The notes: generated by a model not told the origin, from the sequence alone. DNA of 44,750 nt from an uncultured Holophagaceae bacterium (GCA_903913215.1 CAIWKE010000009.1:1-44750); one strand, 5' to 3'. Counted from the stretch's first letter, positions 32,152 through 40,357 are shown. Numbers and translations: made by a program.

Positions 32152-32634
32152 ATGGGCGGATCGGGAAGCGGCCGATGGGACTGCCACAAGAAGGCGCGGA
32201 CAGTGGAAGGGTGCGCCTGTATCCAAGTGCTGCCTGGCGGGGCACTGGCTGCGAAGACCTGGGGCGGAATGTGGAAGATGCGCCAAGGGAAGCAGGGCGA
32301 CACATTCTTGGTGGTGCTGCAAGGCGCCATGGGCGGATGGAAGGCCGATTTGTGGATCCAGATTGAATTCTGGCAACCACAATTGGCAGGCGGTCCCTGT
32401 GGCTGCTCTCTCCCGGGTGTGGGGCGGAAGTTCTGAAAGCTCTACGTGCCGCCCCAGCTAGTGGACTACCTGTGCCGGGCCTGCCGGAATTTGACCTATC
32501 AATCCTCACAGACGGCCCATGCCTTTGATCGGGGGATCGTGGCCGGGTTACTGGCGCCGATGTATGCGGCCAAGGGCTACTCGACGCGTCAGGTCGAAAA
32601 GGCGATGCGCCGGGATATGAAGGCCAGGCAGTAA
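32152..32634 (+). pseudogene. Broken GGSGSGR-type gene (zinc-ribbon family)
   Basis: ATG at 32152 starts MGGSGSGRW, the N-terminal signature of a family found in many bacterial accessory regions. These proteins usually end in a Cys-pair zinc ribbon and a Leu-Tyr-Val-Pro-Pro stretch. Here the ribbon region (32390-32450) switches frame at least twice (RSLWLLSPGCG in one frame, GRKF-stop-KLYVPP in another), and a TGA at 32434-32436 lies in frame. The C-terminal part, CRACRNLTYQSSQTAHAF to KARQ, is intact to 32634. One or more frameshifts plus a nonsense codon mark it as dead. Confidence 0.6.
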
Positions 32635-32708
32635 GCAGAACAGTAAATGCGGCATGGATTTATGATTAGGTCAGATCCCTTTGGCCATGTTGAGCGAGGA
32701 GGTAGGCG

Positions 32709-32882
32709 GTGCATAAATTTGGCACCTGGTATTTCCAGTGGTGCTGGTTGCTGGTGACCGTTTTTGCGACGGTCGTGGTTTTTTTTGCTCCGAGAACTAA
32801 GCATCCAAAACCTTGGCGGGCGGTTGGGTTAGGTGTTCCGGTTCTCATAGGTGGCATCGCATTTTACTGGAAATGGCGGTGA
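32709..32882 (+). CDS. Small two-segment membrane protein
   Basis: A 57-residue frame starting with GTG behind GAGGAGGT. Two hydrophobic stretches (WCWLLVTVFATVVVFFA and VGLGVPVLIGGIAFYW) flank a basic loop, predicting a hairpin in the membrane. Lower GC than the surroundings. Unknown function. From its stop to the terminator at 33136 (about 250 bases) I see no gene. Confidence 0.45.
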   Translation: MHKFGTWYFQWCWLLVTVFATVVVFFAPRTKHPKPWRAVGLGVPVLIGGIAFYWKWR

Positions 32883-33135
32883 ATGCCAGAGGATGGGTCA
32901 TGGGCTCCGGCCGCCTAGGTTCTCCTGGGCCACCATGGCTGGTGGTATCGCGGAAGCCCGCCCGGTCCACCTAGCTTGCCAATAAAACCGTGTCCGGTTC
33001 CGACTGCCCGCGCAGCCCGCCGGACTTGGATCTAGCGGGCCACAAAGGCGACATGCCGCAGGTTCTCCAAGGCTGATCCGCCAAGGCCGAAAGGGGCACT
33101 GATTCCAAGGGATGTGGTAAAGATACGGTAACAGC

Positions 33136-33161
33136 AAAAAGGCCGCTCCAAGAAGGCGGCC
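33136..33161 (-). terminator. Rho-independent terminator
   Basis: On the minus strand the stem GGCCGC...GCGGCC (33156-33161 with 33141-33146, loop about 9) is followed by TTTTT (33136-33140). It lies 20 bases beyond the tRNA fragment, where a tRNA gene's own terminator would be expected. Confidence 0.75.
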
Positions 33162-33179
33162 CTAAATGTGGTTATTGTC

Positions 33180-33224
33180 GGCGCCCCGGAGCGATTCGAA
33201 CGCCCGACTCTCAGATTCGTAGTC
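33180..33224 (-). other. 3' fragment of a tRNA-Arg(ACG)-like gene, candidate attachment site
   Basis: The minus strand reads GACTACGAATC (anticodon loop CTACGAA) and continues through a good T-arm, GGGCG-TTCGAAT-CGCTC, to the acceptor end CGGGGCG. Upstream there is no D-arm or 5' acceptor strand, so only the 3' half of a tRNA is present. Such fragments are left when an integrating element enters the 3' end of a tRNA gene. Because the terminator follows the fragment, the native chromosome would lie to the left and the inserted DNA to the right. No integrase gene is seen within the window. Confidence 0.6.
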
Positions 33225-33244
33225 ACAGTGACTAAGGGGGTCTC

Positions 33245-33451
33245 CTAGAAGCATCTCCCCTTGAACCGCTCCGCGTCCTCGGGGCGACTGGGCAAATCTA
33301 GCGTGCTGCTCTTCCCGAAGCTGCGGGGCGACTCGCTGGTGATGAACCCTGCAGAGAGGGGTTTGTCTCGGATTGGCTGCTTCATTTCGATGTGCGTGAT
33401 CGTCTCCTCGAAGATCACGAGCCCGAGGTGCTCGAAGTGGATGTACTTCAT
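33245..33451 (-). CDS. Small conserved-looking unknown protein
   Basis: A 68-residue protein starting MKYIHFEHLGLVIFEETITHIEM with AGGAG six to seven bases before the ATG. It contains SAGFITSES and ends with a charged RPEDAERFKGRCF. I have an impression of similar short proteins in phage and island DNA, but cannot name a family. It is the last of three co-directional genes (34832, 34129, 33451) next to the tRNA fragment. Confidence 0.6.
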   Translation of the reverse strand: MKYIHFEHLGLVIFEETITHIEMKQPIRDKPLSAGFITSESPRSFGKSSTLDLPSRPEDAERFKGRCF

Positions 33452-33505
33452 GAACGCTCCTGTGGGCTTGTTCTTTTGTACGATGGCTCTGCCTGCAGTC
33501 TGGAA

Positions 33506-34129
33506 TCAGGCATCGAGGGCCTTCTGCTTGGTTCCGATCTCAGTCTCTATAGGATCGGCTGCGAGTAGGAGTTCCAGGAGCCCCATGCCCTCCTGCCAGA
33601 CTGCGTTGATGCGCCCAGAGATCTCCTCTGGACTAAGTTCGGGGTTGCCCACCTGCAGGGCCTCCTTGGCCAACTCCAGGGTCAATTGGGTGGTTGCCTC
33701 TTGATGGTCGCGCAGTTCCTTCAGAACCTCCCCGAGGGGGGCAATTCCGACGTGGGCACTGCGCTTGATGGCGTCTCGCAGAAACATGGCCTCCTCCGTG
33801 AACCAGTCCGCCCGCTTACGCGTGGCACGGCCCCAGGGTGCTGACCAGAGGCGCTTGGCAAGGGCGTGATGGAATCCATTTGCTGTTTCCATGGTCGAGG
33901 CTTGGGCGAGGCACTCTCCTTTCCGACTTGTCTCGTAATGGACGTCACTCCAGAGGACGCACTCGAAGTGGCCGAGGCCCCGGTAGGTGGTGACCAGGGT
34001 AAGGGCCCCGATGTGGCTCACTTGCAGCACCCCGCCTTTGGAATCCAGCACTGCCTTCAGGTAGGCATCCGGGCCCTGAAGGATCGGGGTACGTTTGGCG
34101 GGAGGAAACTGAAGGTTCGGGAGATTCAT
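33506..34129 (-). CDS. Unknown protein
   Basis: A 207-residue protein with an N-terminal mixed region (VLQVSHIGALTLVTTYRGLGHFECVLWSDVHYE) and a helical C-terminal half (EVLKELRDHQEATTQLTLELAKEAL...). No motif I recognise. ATG at 34129 is chosen because the frame upstream has an unlikely composition; its Shine-Dalgarno is weak. It lies 67 bases after the YbjN paralogue. Confidence 0.6.
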   Translation of the reverse strand: MNLPNLQFPPAKRTPILQGPDAYLKAVLDSKGGVLQVSHIGALTLVTTYRGLGHFECVLWSDVHYETSRKGECLAQASTMETANGFHHALAKRLWSAPWGRATRKRADWFTEEAMFLRDAIKRSAHVGIAPLGEVLKELRDHQEATTQLTLELAKEALQVGNPELSPEEISGRINAVWQEGMGLLELLLAADPIETEIGTKQKALDA

Positions 34130-34196
34130 GGGTGGAGTTTTCCTGAGAGATGGGCGGGATAGGGTAACGGGGGTGGGCACCCAAGCTAAGGAAAGG

Positions 34197-34832
34197 TCAG
34201 GAGGTGGGTCCGTTGCATTTGAGGTACCTCCAGAATTGAAGGTTCTTCTGAAGGAGAAGTTCCAGGTGCCGGCAGGAGTCGGTCTTCCCGTAGGGCAGAG
34301 AAGCAGTCCACTGGACACGCAGATTCGCAAACTCCGAGAGGTAGATCACACGGGCCTCCACCCCGGGTTTCTGCTGACTGTAGGCCCTGCACGCCGCCTC
34401 GAGAGGGGTCCTGTGCCCGCGGACCCAGCCGACATCGCCCTGGCAGACCATGTCGAACAATCGTCTGGCGGGATCGGCTGTGAATAGCAGGTGGCCCTGG
34501 CAGTCGGCTGTCGGATCATAGGGAAGGGTCACAGTCAGGCTTGCGTCCCTGCACCGGTGTGCCTGGAGACCGATGGTTTCCAGACTTACGCTGAGACTAT
34601 CCATGGGGGATTCAGTTTTCTGGCGCCGGCCAGGGTTTAATGGGGCCGGATCCCCTTCTTCCTTGAAGTCTGCCCTACTCTCCAGGGAAGGCAGGCGTTC
34701 GACCTGCTCCCAGGGAGCGTGGAAGCAGTCGAAGGCGGCTTGGTTCAGGAGGTGCATCAGCTCTGAGCTCCGATCGCCGGCATCGAAGCGCTGGACCAAA
34801 TTGCTGAAGTCCTGATTGCCCGGTTTGCGCAT
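34197..34832 (-). CDS. YbjN-like protein, paralogue of 11352-12068
   Basis: A 211-residue protein. Residues about 12-45 (QRFDAGDRSSELMHLLNQAAFDCFHAPWE) match the N-terminal segment of the YbjN protein at 11352-12068. The rest, with LLFTADPARRLFDMVC and ARVIYLSEFANLRVQW, is compatible with a diverged YbjN fold. ATG at 34832 is preceded by AGGAGAG. Its promoter region shares the exact GACA-N5-TGTC box with the divergent sigma-factor gene. It leads a three-gene unit. Confidence 0.65.
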   Translation of the reverse strand: MRKPGNQDFSNLVQRFDAGDRSSELMHLLNQAAFDCFHAPWEQVERLPSLESRADFKEEGDPAPLNPGRRQKTESPMDSLSVSLETIGLQAHRCRDASLTVTLPYDPTADCQGHLLFTADPARRLFDMVCQGDVGWVRGHRTPLEAACRAYSQQKPGVEARVIYLSEFANLRVQWTASLPYGKTDSCRHLELLLQKNLQFWRYLKCNGPTS

Positions 34833-34888
34833 GTTGAGGCTCTCCTGGCGGGACCATCCCACCCAGGTGAGCATGGCCCCCATAGGTT

Positions 34889-34920
34889 GACAAATACTGT
34901 CAAAAGGTCTGTCCGATAAG
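34889..34920 (+). promoter_or_regulatory. GACA-N5-TGTC box between YbjN paralogue and sigma factor
   Basis: Exact GACA AATAC TGTC (34889-34901). On the plus strand GATAAG (34915-34920) follows after 13 bp; on the minus strand CATGCT (34870-34875) follows at the same distance. The symmetrical site could drive both directions. Confidence 0.6.
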
Positions 34921-34998
34921 AGAAATGGTGGATCAATGGAAAACATCAACATCAAACAAAACAGCAAAAACAACATGCATGACAAAATCAATAGTATT

Positions 34999-35030
34999 GA
35001 CAATAACTGGCAATCGCTATGGACGATACT
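34999..35030 (+). promoter_or_regulatory. Near-match box with GATACT before the sigma-factor gene
   Basis: GACA ATAAC TGGC (one mismatch, same TGGC variant as at 4628-4631) inside TTGACA; after 13 bp comes GATACT (35025-35030), identical to the hexamer at 5522. Predicted start near 35037, 31 bases before the gene. Confidence 0.5.
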
Positions 35031-35067
35031 GAGATTGGGATCGTATCCCCCACCTGGAGCCCCCCAC

Positions 35068-35736
35068 ATGAAGACCACCCACGCCAAGCCCACCCAGCCC
35101 CGTTTCGTGGCCATGAATGGCCGCACCTACAGCTGGGATGCCACCAGGGGGCTCGACCCTTGCGTGGCTTTGGAGGTGGAGGGCTTTATCAAAAAGAAGG
35201 CCTGGGGCTACAGCCGCCGGGCCACGCTGGCAGGGCTCGAGTTCGAAGACCTGGTGCAGGAGGGTTGGACCGGTGCGCTCAAGGCCGCCGCCAAGTTTAA
35301 CCCGGAGGCGGGTGCCAACTACCTCACCTACGCCTCCTGGTGGATCGACGCCGCCATGAAGGAGGCCCTGAGTCGGCCCATCATCAGGACCCCCGAGGGG
35401 GAGGCTTTCGCCCGGGTCGACTCCCTCGACGCCCCCCTTGACGGCCAAGGCGACGGGCAGGCTGTCAGCCGCGTGGACTGGCAGCGGGATGATCAGCCCA
35501 GCCCCCATGAACTCTCTGCCATAGCAGAGGATCAGGACCGGCTGCGCCGAGCCCTGCCGAGCCTGCATCCCAGGGACCGGGAGGTTCTGGTTCGTCACCT
35601 GGGGCTTCAGGGGGGCGAGCCACAGCCCCTCCAGGTCGTGGCCAGGGAACTGGGGGTCACGCGTCAGCGGGCGGGCCAGATCGTGGACCGGGCACGCCGG
35701 GAGCTTCAGCAGAAGCTAGGGGCCCCTAGGATCTGA
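35068..35736 (+). CDS. Sigma-70 family RNA polymerase sigma factor
   Basis: A 222-residue alternative sigma factor. Region 2 is clear (DLVQEGWTGALKAAAKFNP, YASWWIDAAMKEAL, about residues 55-105), and region 4 ends the protein (LHPRDREVLVRHLGL, LGVTRQRAGQIVDRARRELQQKL, about 165-215). Region 1.1 is absent and region 3 is short. ATG at 35068 follows GGAG and is preferred to an AT-rich frame from 34936 that would add 44 unlikely residues. It is divergent from the YbjN paralogue and sits behind two box-type promoters, so it may be induced with, and then amplify, the island response. No anti-sigma gene is adjacent. Confidence 0.88.
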   Translation: MKTTHAKPTQPRFVAMNGRTYSWDATRGLDPCVALEVEGFIKKKAWGYSRRATLAGLEFEDLVQEGWTGALKAAAKFNPEAGANYLTYASWWIDAAMKEALSRPIIRTPEGEAFARVDSLDAPLDGQGDGQAVSRVDWQRDDQPSPHELSAIAEDQDRLRRALPSLHPRDREVLVRHLGLQGGEPQPLQVVARELGVTRQRAGQIVDRARRELQQKLGAPRI

Positions 35737-35808
35737 GCGGCCGGCCTCCGGCCAGTCCCTACGCATCGCCGCCCAGGTGATGGTCCGGTTGGCGGAAGGA
35801 GTCGCCTG

Positions 35809-35825
35809 GGCTGCCTTGGGCAGCC
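35809..35825. terminator. Perfect hairpin between convergent genes
   Basis: GGCTGCC-TTG-GGCAGCC lies between the sigma-factor stop and the end of the convergent gene at 35853. There is no T-run on either strand, so termination is only a possibility. Confidence 0.25.
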
Positions 35826-35852
35826 ATGAGAGATTGTTCCCCCGAGGGTTGC

Positions 35853-36320
35853 CTAGTCGTCCCTGCAGGAGGAGATCACTTTCACCCGCCTGAGGAGGGC
35901 CACGACCTGGACCACCAGTAGGGCGAGGGGGTAAACGAAGGCCAGGGCCAGGAACTTTGCAGCGAGCGCCAGGCCACACCACACGCCGTAAAGGACGCAA
36001 CGCACCAGCATCCCCAGGACGTTGATGCCTACCCCTGGATGCCAGCCTGCCCGGGAAAAAGTGAAGCAGCAGATCCTCCAGCCCAGGATGAAGAATTCGA
36101 TCAGGTCCATGTCCGGAGCGCAGCGCAGGGCCGCCTCCTCCTCCGGATGGCACCCCGCATCGATGGCGAGACCCAGGACCCTCCGGCCGCGCCCATCGGT
36201 AACTAGGCCCTGCTCGCGGGACGCACGGGTGAAGGCTTGGTCGGCCTGCTCCTGGTCCTCGAACCAGAGCTCCACCGCCTGGGGTGGATCGGATTGGGAG
36301 CGGGCGTAGAAGGGTTGCAT
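35853..36320 (-). CDS. Unknown membrane protein
   Basis: A 155-residue protein. The N-terminal half (about 1-70) is soluble and acidic with VELWFEDQEQADQAFTRA. The C-terminal half has two or three hydrophobic segments (FFILGWRICCFTF, LGMLVRCVLYGVWCGLALAAKFLALAFVYPLALLVVQVVAL). No family recognised. The ATG lacks a nearby Shine-Dalgarno; GGAGAG lies 17 bases upstream, so the true start may differ. A half box TTTGACA touches the ATG. Confidence 0.55.
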   Translation of the reverse strand: MQPFYARSQSDPPQAVELWFEDQEQADQAFTRASREQGLVTDGRGRRVLGLAIDAGCHPEEEAALRCAPDMDLIEFFILGWRICCFTFSRAGWHPGVGINVLGMLVRCVLYGVWCGLALAAKFLALAFVYPLALLVVQVVALLRRVKVISSCRDD

Positions 36321-36536
36321 CTGTCAAACGATGGGGACTCTCCCTTGCCAGTGACTGTCGCATCTTCAACCTGCGGGACCGACCGCCTAGTCGCCGGGCT
36401 GGGGGCTGGGCATACTTAGCGAAACCGGGCGAAGGTGCCTAGGTGTCTCCACTGCCGAACCGGAGCCCCCTGTGCCCAGACCCCTTTGTCCCAACCCAAG
36501 GTGGAAACCGATTCCCCCTAGCCTTGTTCCAGGGCT

Positions 36537-37391
36537 TCAGGGCTTCCCAGTAGCCCCGTTAGTGCCTGCTGGGACTGCATTCGGGTCAGAACCCAGAGCG
36601 GTCAGGATGCCTGCGAATGGGGCCCTGCTGGTGGCGTCAAGGCTCAGGGGCGTGACCGAAACGACTCGGTCCCGCACCAGGGCGTAGATGTCGGAATCTG
36701 GCTCTAGGGTGGCCTCGTCAACCCGGACGGAGATGCGGCCCTCGCCCAGGGCGCTCCCTGGGTGGGGCTCGTCCAAGAGCACCTCCACATAGTGCTGGCG
36801 GGAGAGGCGGGTTAGCCGCCAGGGGGTGTCCGGTGTCGCGCTTTCGGGCACGTCCACCTTGAGCACATCCACATCCGGTGGCATCGAGCGCTCTAAGAGG
36901 CGCAGGGCAAAGAGGCGGACGAAGTGGGCGGCGGCCCGCCAGTCGGCCTCTCCATGGTGGTGGATCTTGGAGAAATCCATCTGAAGGGAGATGGCCAGAG
37001 CCGGAATGCCGTGGACGGCCCCCTCAAAGGCGGCGCCCACGGTTCCCGAGACCGTGATGGTGCTCCCGACGTTCTCTCCGTAGTTGATGCCAGATACCAA
37101 CAGGTCCGGCTTGCGGCCCTGGCAGAGGGCCTGAAGGGCGTGGCGCACCACCGTGGCCGGGGAAGCATCCAGGCCGTAGGCGGCCACCTTCGGGTCTTGG
37201 ATTCCGATGTCCACCTTCTCCAGTAGGGCTCCCTGCCGACCAGTGTGGCTTCGGCCCATGGCGGTTTGCTGGTTCGCGGGAGCGGCCACGAGCAGGTCTC
37301 CGATGCTGGCCAGAGCGTAGGCAGCCGCGTGGAGTCCCGGAGAGGTGATGCCATCGTCGTTGGTGAGTAAGATGAGCGGGCGAAGGGACAT
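36537..37391 (-). CDS. surE: 5'/3'-nucleotidase SurE
   Basis: Metal-dependent nucleoside-monophosphate phosphatase of stationary phase and stress. The 284-residue protein starts LILLTNDDGITSPGLHA (metal-binding NDD), then VAAPANQQTAMGRSHT, PDLLVSGINYGENVG and GTVGAAFEGAVHGIPALAIS, all SurE landmarks; the dimerisation arm and C-terminal tail follow. The family is usually about 250 residues, so the tail is slightly long. It lies 174 bases downstream of the second MoxR gene on the same strand and may be the last gene of that unit. Confidence 0.92.
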   Translation of the reverse strand: MSLRPLILLTNDDGITSPGLHAAAYALASIGDLLVAAPANQQTAMGRSHTGRQGALLEKVDIGIQDPKVAAYGLDASPATVVRHALQALCQGRKPDLLVSGINYGENVGSTITVSGTVGAAFEGAVHGIPALAISLQMDFSKIHHHGEADWRAAAHFVRLFALRLLERSMPPDVDVLKVDVPESATPDTPWRLTRLSRQHYVEVLLDEPHPGSALGEGRISVRVDEATLEPDSDIYALVRDRVVSVTPLSLDATSRAPFAGILTALGSDPNAVPAGTNGATGKP

Positions 37392-37565
37392 GGCGGAATC
37401 ACCGGAACTTGGAAGAACTGGCCTGCGATCGAGCAGGCCTGAGCGGGAGAATGGACCATGGCCAGGATGGCATAGTGGCGCCCCGGGGCCCTTCCATTGC
37501 CGTTCTCGGCCTCATGGTGCGGAGCCCGGCCCCGGGGGGGCTGCGGCGGGAGCCTGGGAGGGCCC

Positions 37566-38777
37566 TCAGGCGGCCCCCTCCTGCTGCATGGCCTCAAGGA
37601 AGCGCTGGAAGGAGGGGGTCTCGCTGAGGGTCTGGACTGCACTGAAGAACCGCAGGTTCGGGAGAGAGCCACCGCCCTTGCGAAGCTTTTCCGCACTGCG
37701 CCAAGCTCGTCGCAGGGAGAAGATCGCGACCTCCTCGAAGCCCGCCTTGGCGAGCCGGGCCAGTACCACGCCCACTGCATGCCCGAGGGGATCACGCTCA
37801 CCAAGGCGGGCCTTGGAGGGCGTGAGGAGGTGGTCGCTGAGGGCGGTCCCCAGAATCCAGGCCCGGTCTAGCTGGCCCTCGGTGGGCACCTTCACGGCCT
37901 TGGGATCCTCTAGGAGCCGGGCGACTTCGGGCACGACGTCGGCGTGCTTCTGGAAGGTGCGGAAGAGCTGGGCGGCCTCCACCCCGACAGTGCTCTGCAT
38001 GATGTGGCTGTGGAGCGCCTCGGGGGTCCTGGGAAGGGCTAACCCGGCACCTGCCCAGGTGCGGGGCGTTGGTTGCTGCGGGCTGGGACTGGCTGGGTCG
38101 AAGCGGCTGAGGTAACCGGGGTGGCGGGCCAGAAAGGCCCGGACGATAGGAGAAAAGTCCGCCTGCCGGAAGGCCCAGTCCAGCCAGGCTTCGTGGTCCA
38201 CCAACAACTCGAAGTGAGCACAGCGGTTGCTGAAAGCCGTGTCCAGGCTCCGGACGCCGGCACGGTCCTCCAGGCGATTTCCCGCCATGCAGACCACGGA
38301 GCCCTTGGGCAGACAGAAGCCCCCAGAGGTGGTTCGGCCCGTGATGAGCTGAAACAGCGCGTTGCGTACTGAGGGCTCGCAGCGGTTTGGCTCGTCGATG
38401 AAGAGGATGAAGGGCCTTGTGGGATCAAGGGCCGCCGGTGTCGCCCAGCGGGTCACCTTGAACTTCTGCTCGGAGCCGTCTGGGAGTCTGCGAATCAGCT
38501 CCTCCACGGTGGGCACACCCAGGAGGTCCTCAACATTGAGCTCCGGGGCGCTCAGGGTCACCACTGGGAGAGCCTGGAGGGCTTCGCTGCATTGCTCGGA
38601 GGCCCAGGCCACCAGGCGGGGTTCATCACCCAAGGCTTGGAAGAGGGAGGTTTTCCCGATTCCGGGGCTGCCATAGAGCATCAGAGCGAGGCCGCTGTGG
38701 GCCAGGGCCACGGCCAAGTCAGGGAGATCCCCAGGGCGGACCTGGGGGAGGTAGGTGGGCTGGATCTTCTCAACCAT
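37566..38777 (-). CDS. MoxR-family AAA+ ATPase (second pair)
   Basis: A 403-residue ATPase with Walker A GSPGIGKTSLF near residue 36, Walker B FILFIDEPNRCEPSVRNALFQLI near 125 and sensor-1 region VVCMAGNR, then a helical C-terminal part. ATG at 38777 overlaps the VWA stop by eight bases. With the VWA protein at 38770-40293 it forms a second MoxR/VWA pair in the window, in the opposite gene order to the first (VWA gene first). The two ATPases are clearly diverged, so this is not a recent duplication. Confidence 0.88.
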   Translation of the reverse strand: MVEKIQPTYLPQVRPGDLPDLAVALAHSGLALMLYGSPGIGKTSLFQALGDEPRLVAWASEQCSEALQALPVVTLSAPELNVEDLLGVPTVEELIRRLPDGSEQKFKVTRWATPAALDPTRPFILFIDEPNRCEPSVRNALFQLITGRTTSGGFCLPKGSVVCMAGNRLEDRAGVRSLDTAFSNRCAHFELLVDHEAWLDWAFRQADFSPIVRAFLARHPGYLSRFDPASPSPQQPTPRTWAGAGLALPRTPEALHSHIMQSTVGVEAAQLFRTFQKHADVVPEVARLLEDPKAVKVPTEGQLDRAWILGTALSDHLLTPSKARLGERDPLGHAVGVVLARLAKAGFEEVAIFSLRRAWRSAEKLRKGGGSLPNLRFFSAVQTLSETPSFQRFLEAMQQEGAA

Positions 38778-40293
38778 TGTGGGCTCCGAGTTCGAGGTGG
38801 ATGGCGTCATAGCCGAAGTTGGGCCCTGGAAGCTGGTCACTGCACACCACCAGCAGATCGAGGGGCCAGTCGTCGGCGGCGGGCCACGGAACATAGCCAT
38901 CCGTGAGGAGTACGCCGAAATTGAGGGCCGGCAGATCCAGGACCTCGAGGGAGTCGAGGCGCTCAATGACGCAGCGGGGGTCGGTGCCTCCGCCGCCTCT
39001 GAACTCAAGGCTGCGCTCCTGAATGGCAGAGAGTATGTCCTCTGGGTGTTCCAGATAGAGGTCTTCCTGGACGCTGGCATCCCAGGTGATCAGGCGCACG
39101 GGCAACTCGGCATTCTGCAGGATGCCCACTAGCTCACCCATGAAGGCGCCGAGTTGGTCTGGGCCGACGCTACCGGAGACATCGACGAAAACTCCCACAG
39201 GACCACGGTCCTTTATGGGGCCGGGCAGCACAGCCCCCACAGCGTGGGAGCGACGACCGGGCCGCGAGAAGGTCCGGCGTCTTCCTCGGAGGTGGCCATG
39301 AATCCTCTGAGCCAACATCGCCTGCCAGGGGATCTGGGGTGTGAGCAATGGGCCCAGGAGCTTCTGGGCCCAGCCTGGCAGGTGGCCGATACCTTTCGCC
39401 CCCTGGAGGGCCTGTTCAGCAGCCTCCATGAGCTTCTCGCGCCAGGACTCGCGCAGGGCCTCTCGCTCGGCCGCCGTGAGGGCGGTCCAGGCATCGAACC
39501 AGAGGTCCCCATAGCCGCCGCCGGGGCCGGCCACGAGAGGGAACAGCTCGCGCAGACGGTCGAACCGCTCGGGGCGGCCCTGGGCCAGGCTCGGTGGCAG
39601 GTCGCCGCGGATTCTGGCAGGAATTCCCTCGGCTGCCTTCCGGACCGAGCCCCACTCGTCGGCGCTCAGGGCTTCCTGGTTGAACTCATTCAGGATCGCC
39701 TTGCCAAATGCGGCCTTCTCCTCGCGGGACATGCCCTCGATGGCGTCCCGAATGCAGTCGGCGTCAGCGAGGCCCAGTTCACCCAGATCCTGGGGAAGCC
39801 CCTCGTAGATCTCCTCGGCCGGGAGGCCCTTGAACCGGGCATCCAGGAGTGGCTTGAAGGCCTCTGGAAGGCCCAGGAAGTCCCGGCCCAGGTCGCTCTC
39901 ATCGATGAGTAGGTTGATGGCGAAATCATGGGCGATGTTCCAGCGCAGAGGACGTCGGGCCCCGCAGCGCGGGAAGGCATCCAGGGCCAAGTGCAGGGCC
40001 TCGTGAAGGAGGACTGAACGCAGGGCCGGAAGCTCCAGGGCCTCCAGAAACGACCTGCCGAAATAGCAGATGCCCCGGCCGTCCACGCAGGCGGTCTCGA
40101 CCCTGGGATCCTCCGTGATGAGCAGGGGCACCTTCAGGACGAGGCTCCCCAGGAAGGGGCTCGCCTCCACCAGGGTGGCCCGGGCCCGGAAGAGCCTGGC
40201 CTTGAGGACGGTCAGGTCTGCGGGGCTGCTGCTAGGGGGCTCTTGGGTGGCAGTGGGTTCCAGGGGGGGCATCGTCTCTCCAGAGGGAACCAT
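38770..40293 (-). CDS. Metallopeptidase-like / VWA domain protein (second pair)
   Basis: A 507-residue paralogue of the protein at 1289-2602. The peptidase-like core is LLHEALHLALD (about residues 94-104); the VWA-like domain near the C-terminus has VFVDVSGSVGPDQ (DxSxS metal site), RGGGGTDP and LLTDGYV. A downstream ATG at 40272 has a good GGAGAG and would suit the predicted -10 element better; the ATG at 40293 has AGAGG. It is the first gene of the unit with the second MoxR ATPase and possibly SurE. Confidence 0.85.
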   Translation of the reverse strand: MVPSGETMPPLEPTATQEPPSSSPADLTVLKARLFRARATLVEASPFLGSLVLKVPLLITEDPRVETACVDGRGICYFGRSFLEALELPALRSVLLHEALHLALDAFPRCGARRPLRWNIAHDFAINLLIDESDLGRDFLGLPEAFKPLLDARFKGLPAEEIYEGLPQDLGELGLADADCIRDAIEGMSREEKAAFGKAILNEFNQEALSADEWGSVRKAAEGIPARIRGDLPPSLAQGRPERFDRLRELFPLVAGPGGGYGDLWFDAWTALTAAEREALRESWREKLMEAAEQALQGAKGIGHLPGWAQKLLGPLLTPQIPWQAMLAQRIHGHLRGRRRTFSRPGRRSHAVGAVLPGPIKDRGPVGVFVDVSGSVGPDQLGAFMGELVGILQNAELPVRLITWDASVQEDLYLEHPEDILSAIQERSLEFRGGGGTDPRCVIERLDSLEVLDLPALNFGVLLTDGYVPWPAADDWPLDLLVVCSDQLPGPNFGYDAIHLELGAHNG

Positions 40294-40320
40294 GGGGCCT
40301 CTGGATCGACACTGATTGTC
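40289..40320 (-). promoter_or_regulatory. GACA-N5-TGTC box before the second VWA/MoxR unit
   Basis: Exact GACA CTGAT TGTC (40308-40320). On the minus strand CATGGT (40289-40294) sits at the 13-bp distance, a weak -10, compatible only with the ATG at 40272. Confidence 0.5.
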
Positions 40321-40357
40321 ATGCTTCCCATACCCAGGACTGGGCGGCTATGCGCCC

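Noticed and set aside
31794-32366. Plus-strand frame of 190 codons
   Set aside because: Composition (Arg, Gly and Ser runs) is that of a shadow frame and it overlaps the GGSGSGR remnant in another frame.
33180-33260. Complete tRNA gene
   Set aside because: The 5' acceptor strand and D-arm (GTAGCTCAG-like box) are missing; only the 3' half is present.
34936-35067. N-terminal extension of the sigma factor from ATG 34936
   Set aside because: The stretch is AT-rich, encodes Asn/Lys-rich residues unlike the protein, and contains a regulator box with a GATACT promoter element.
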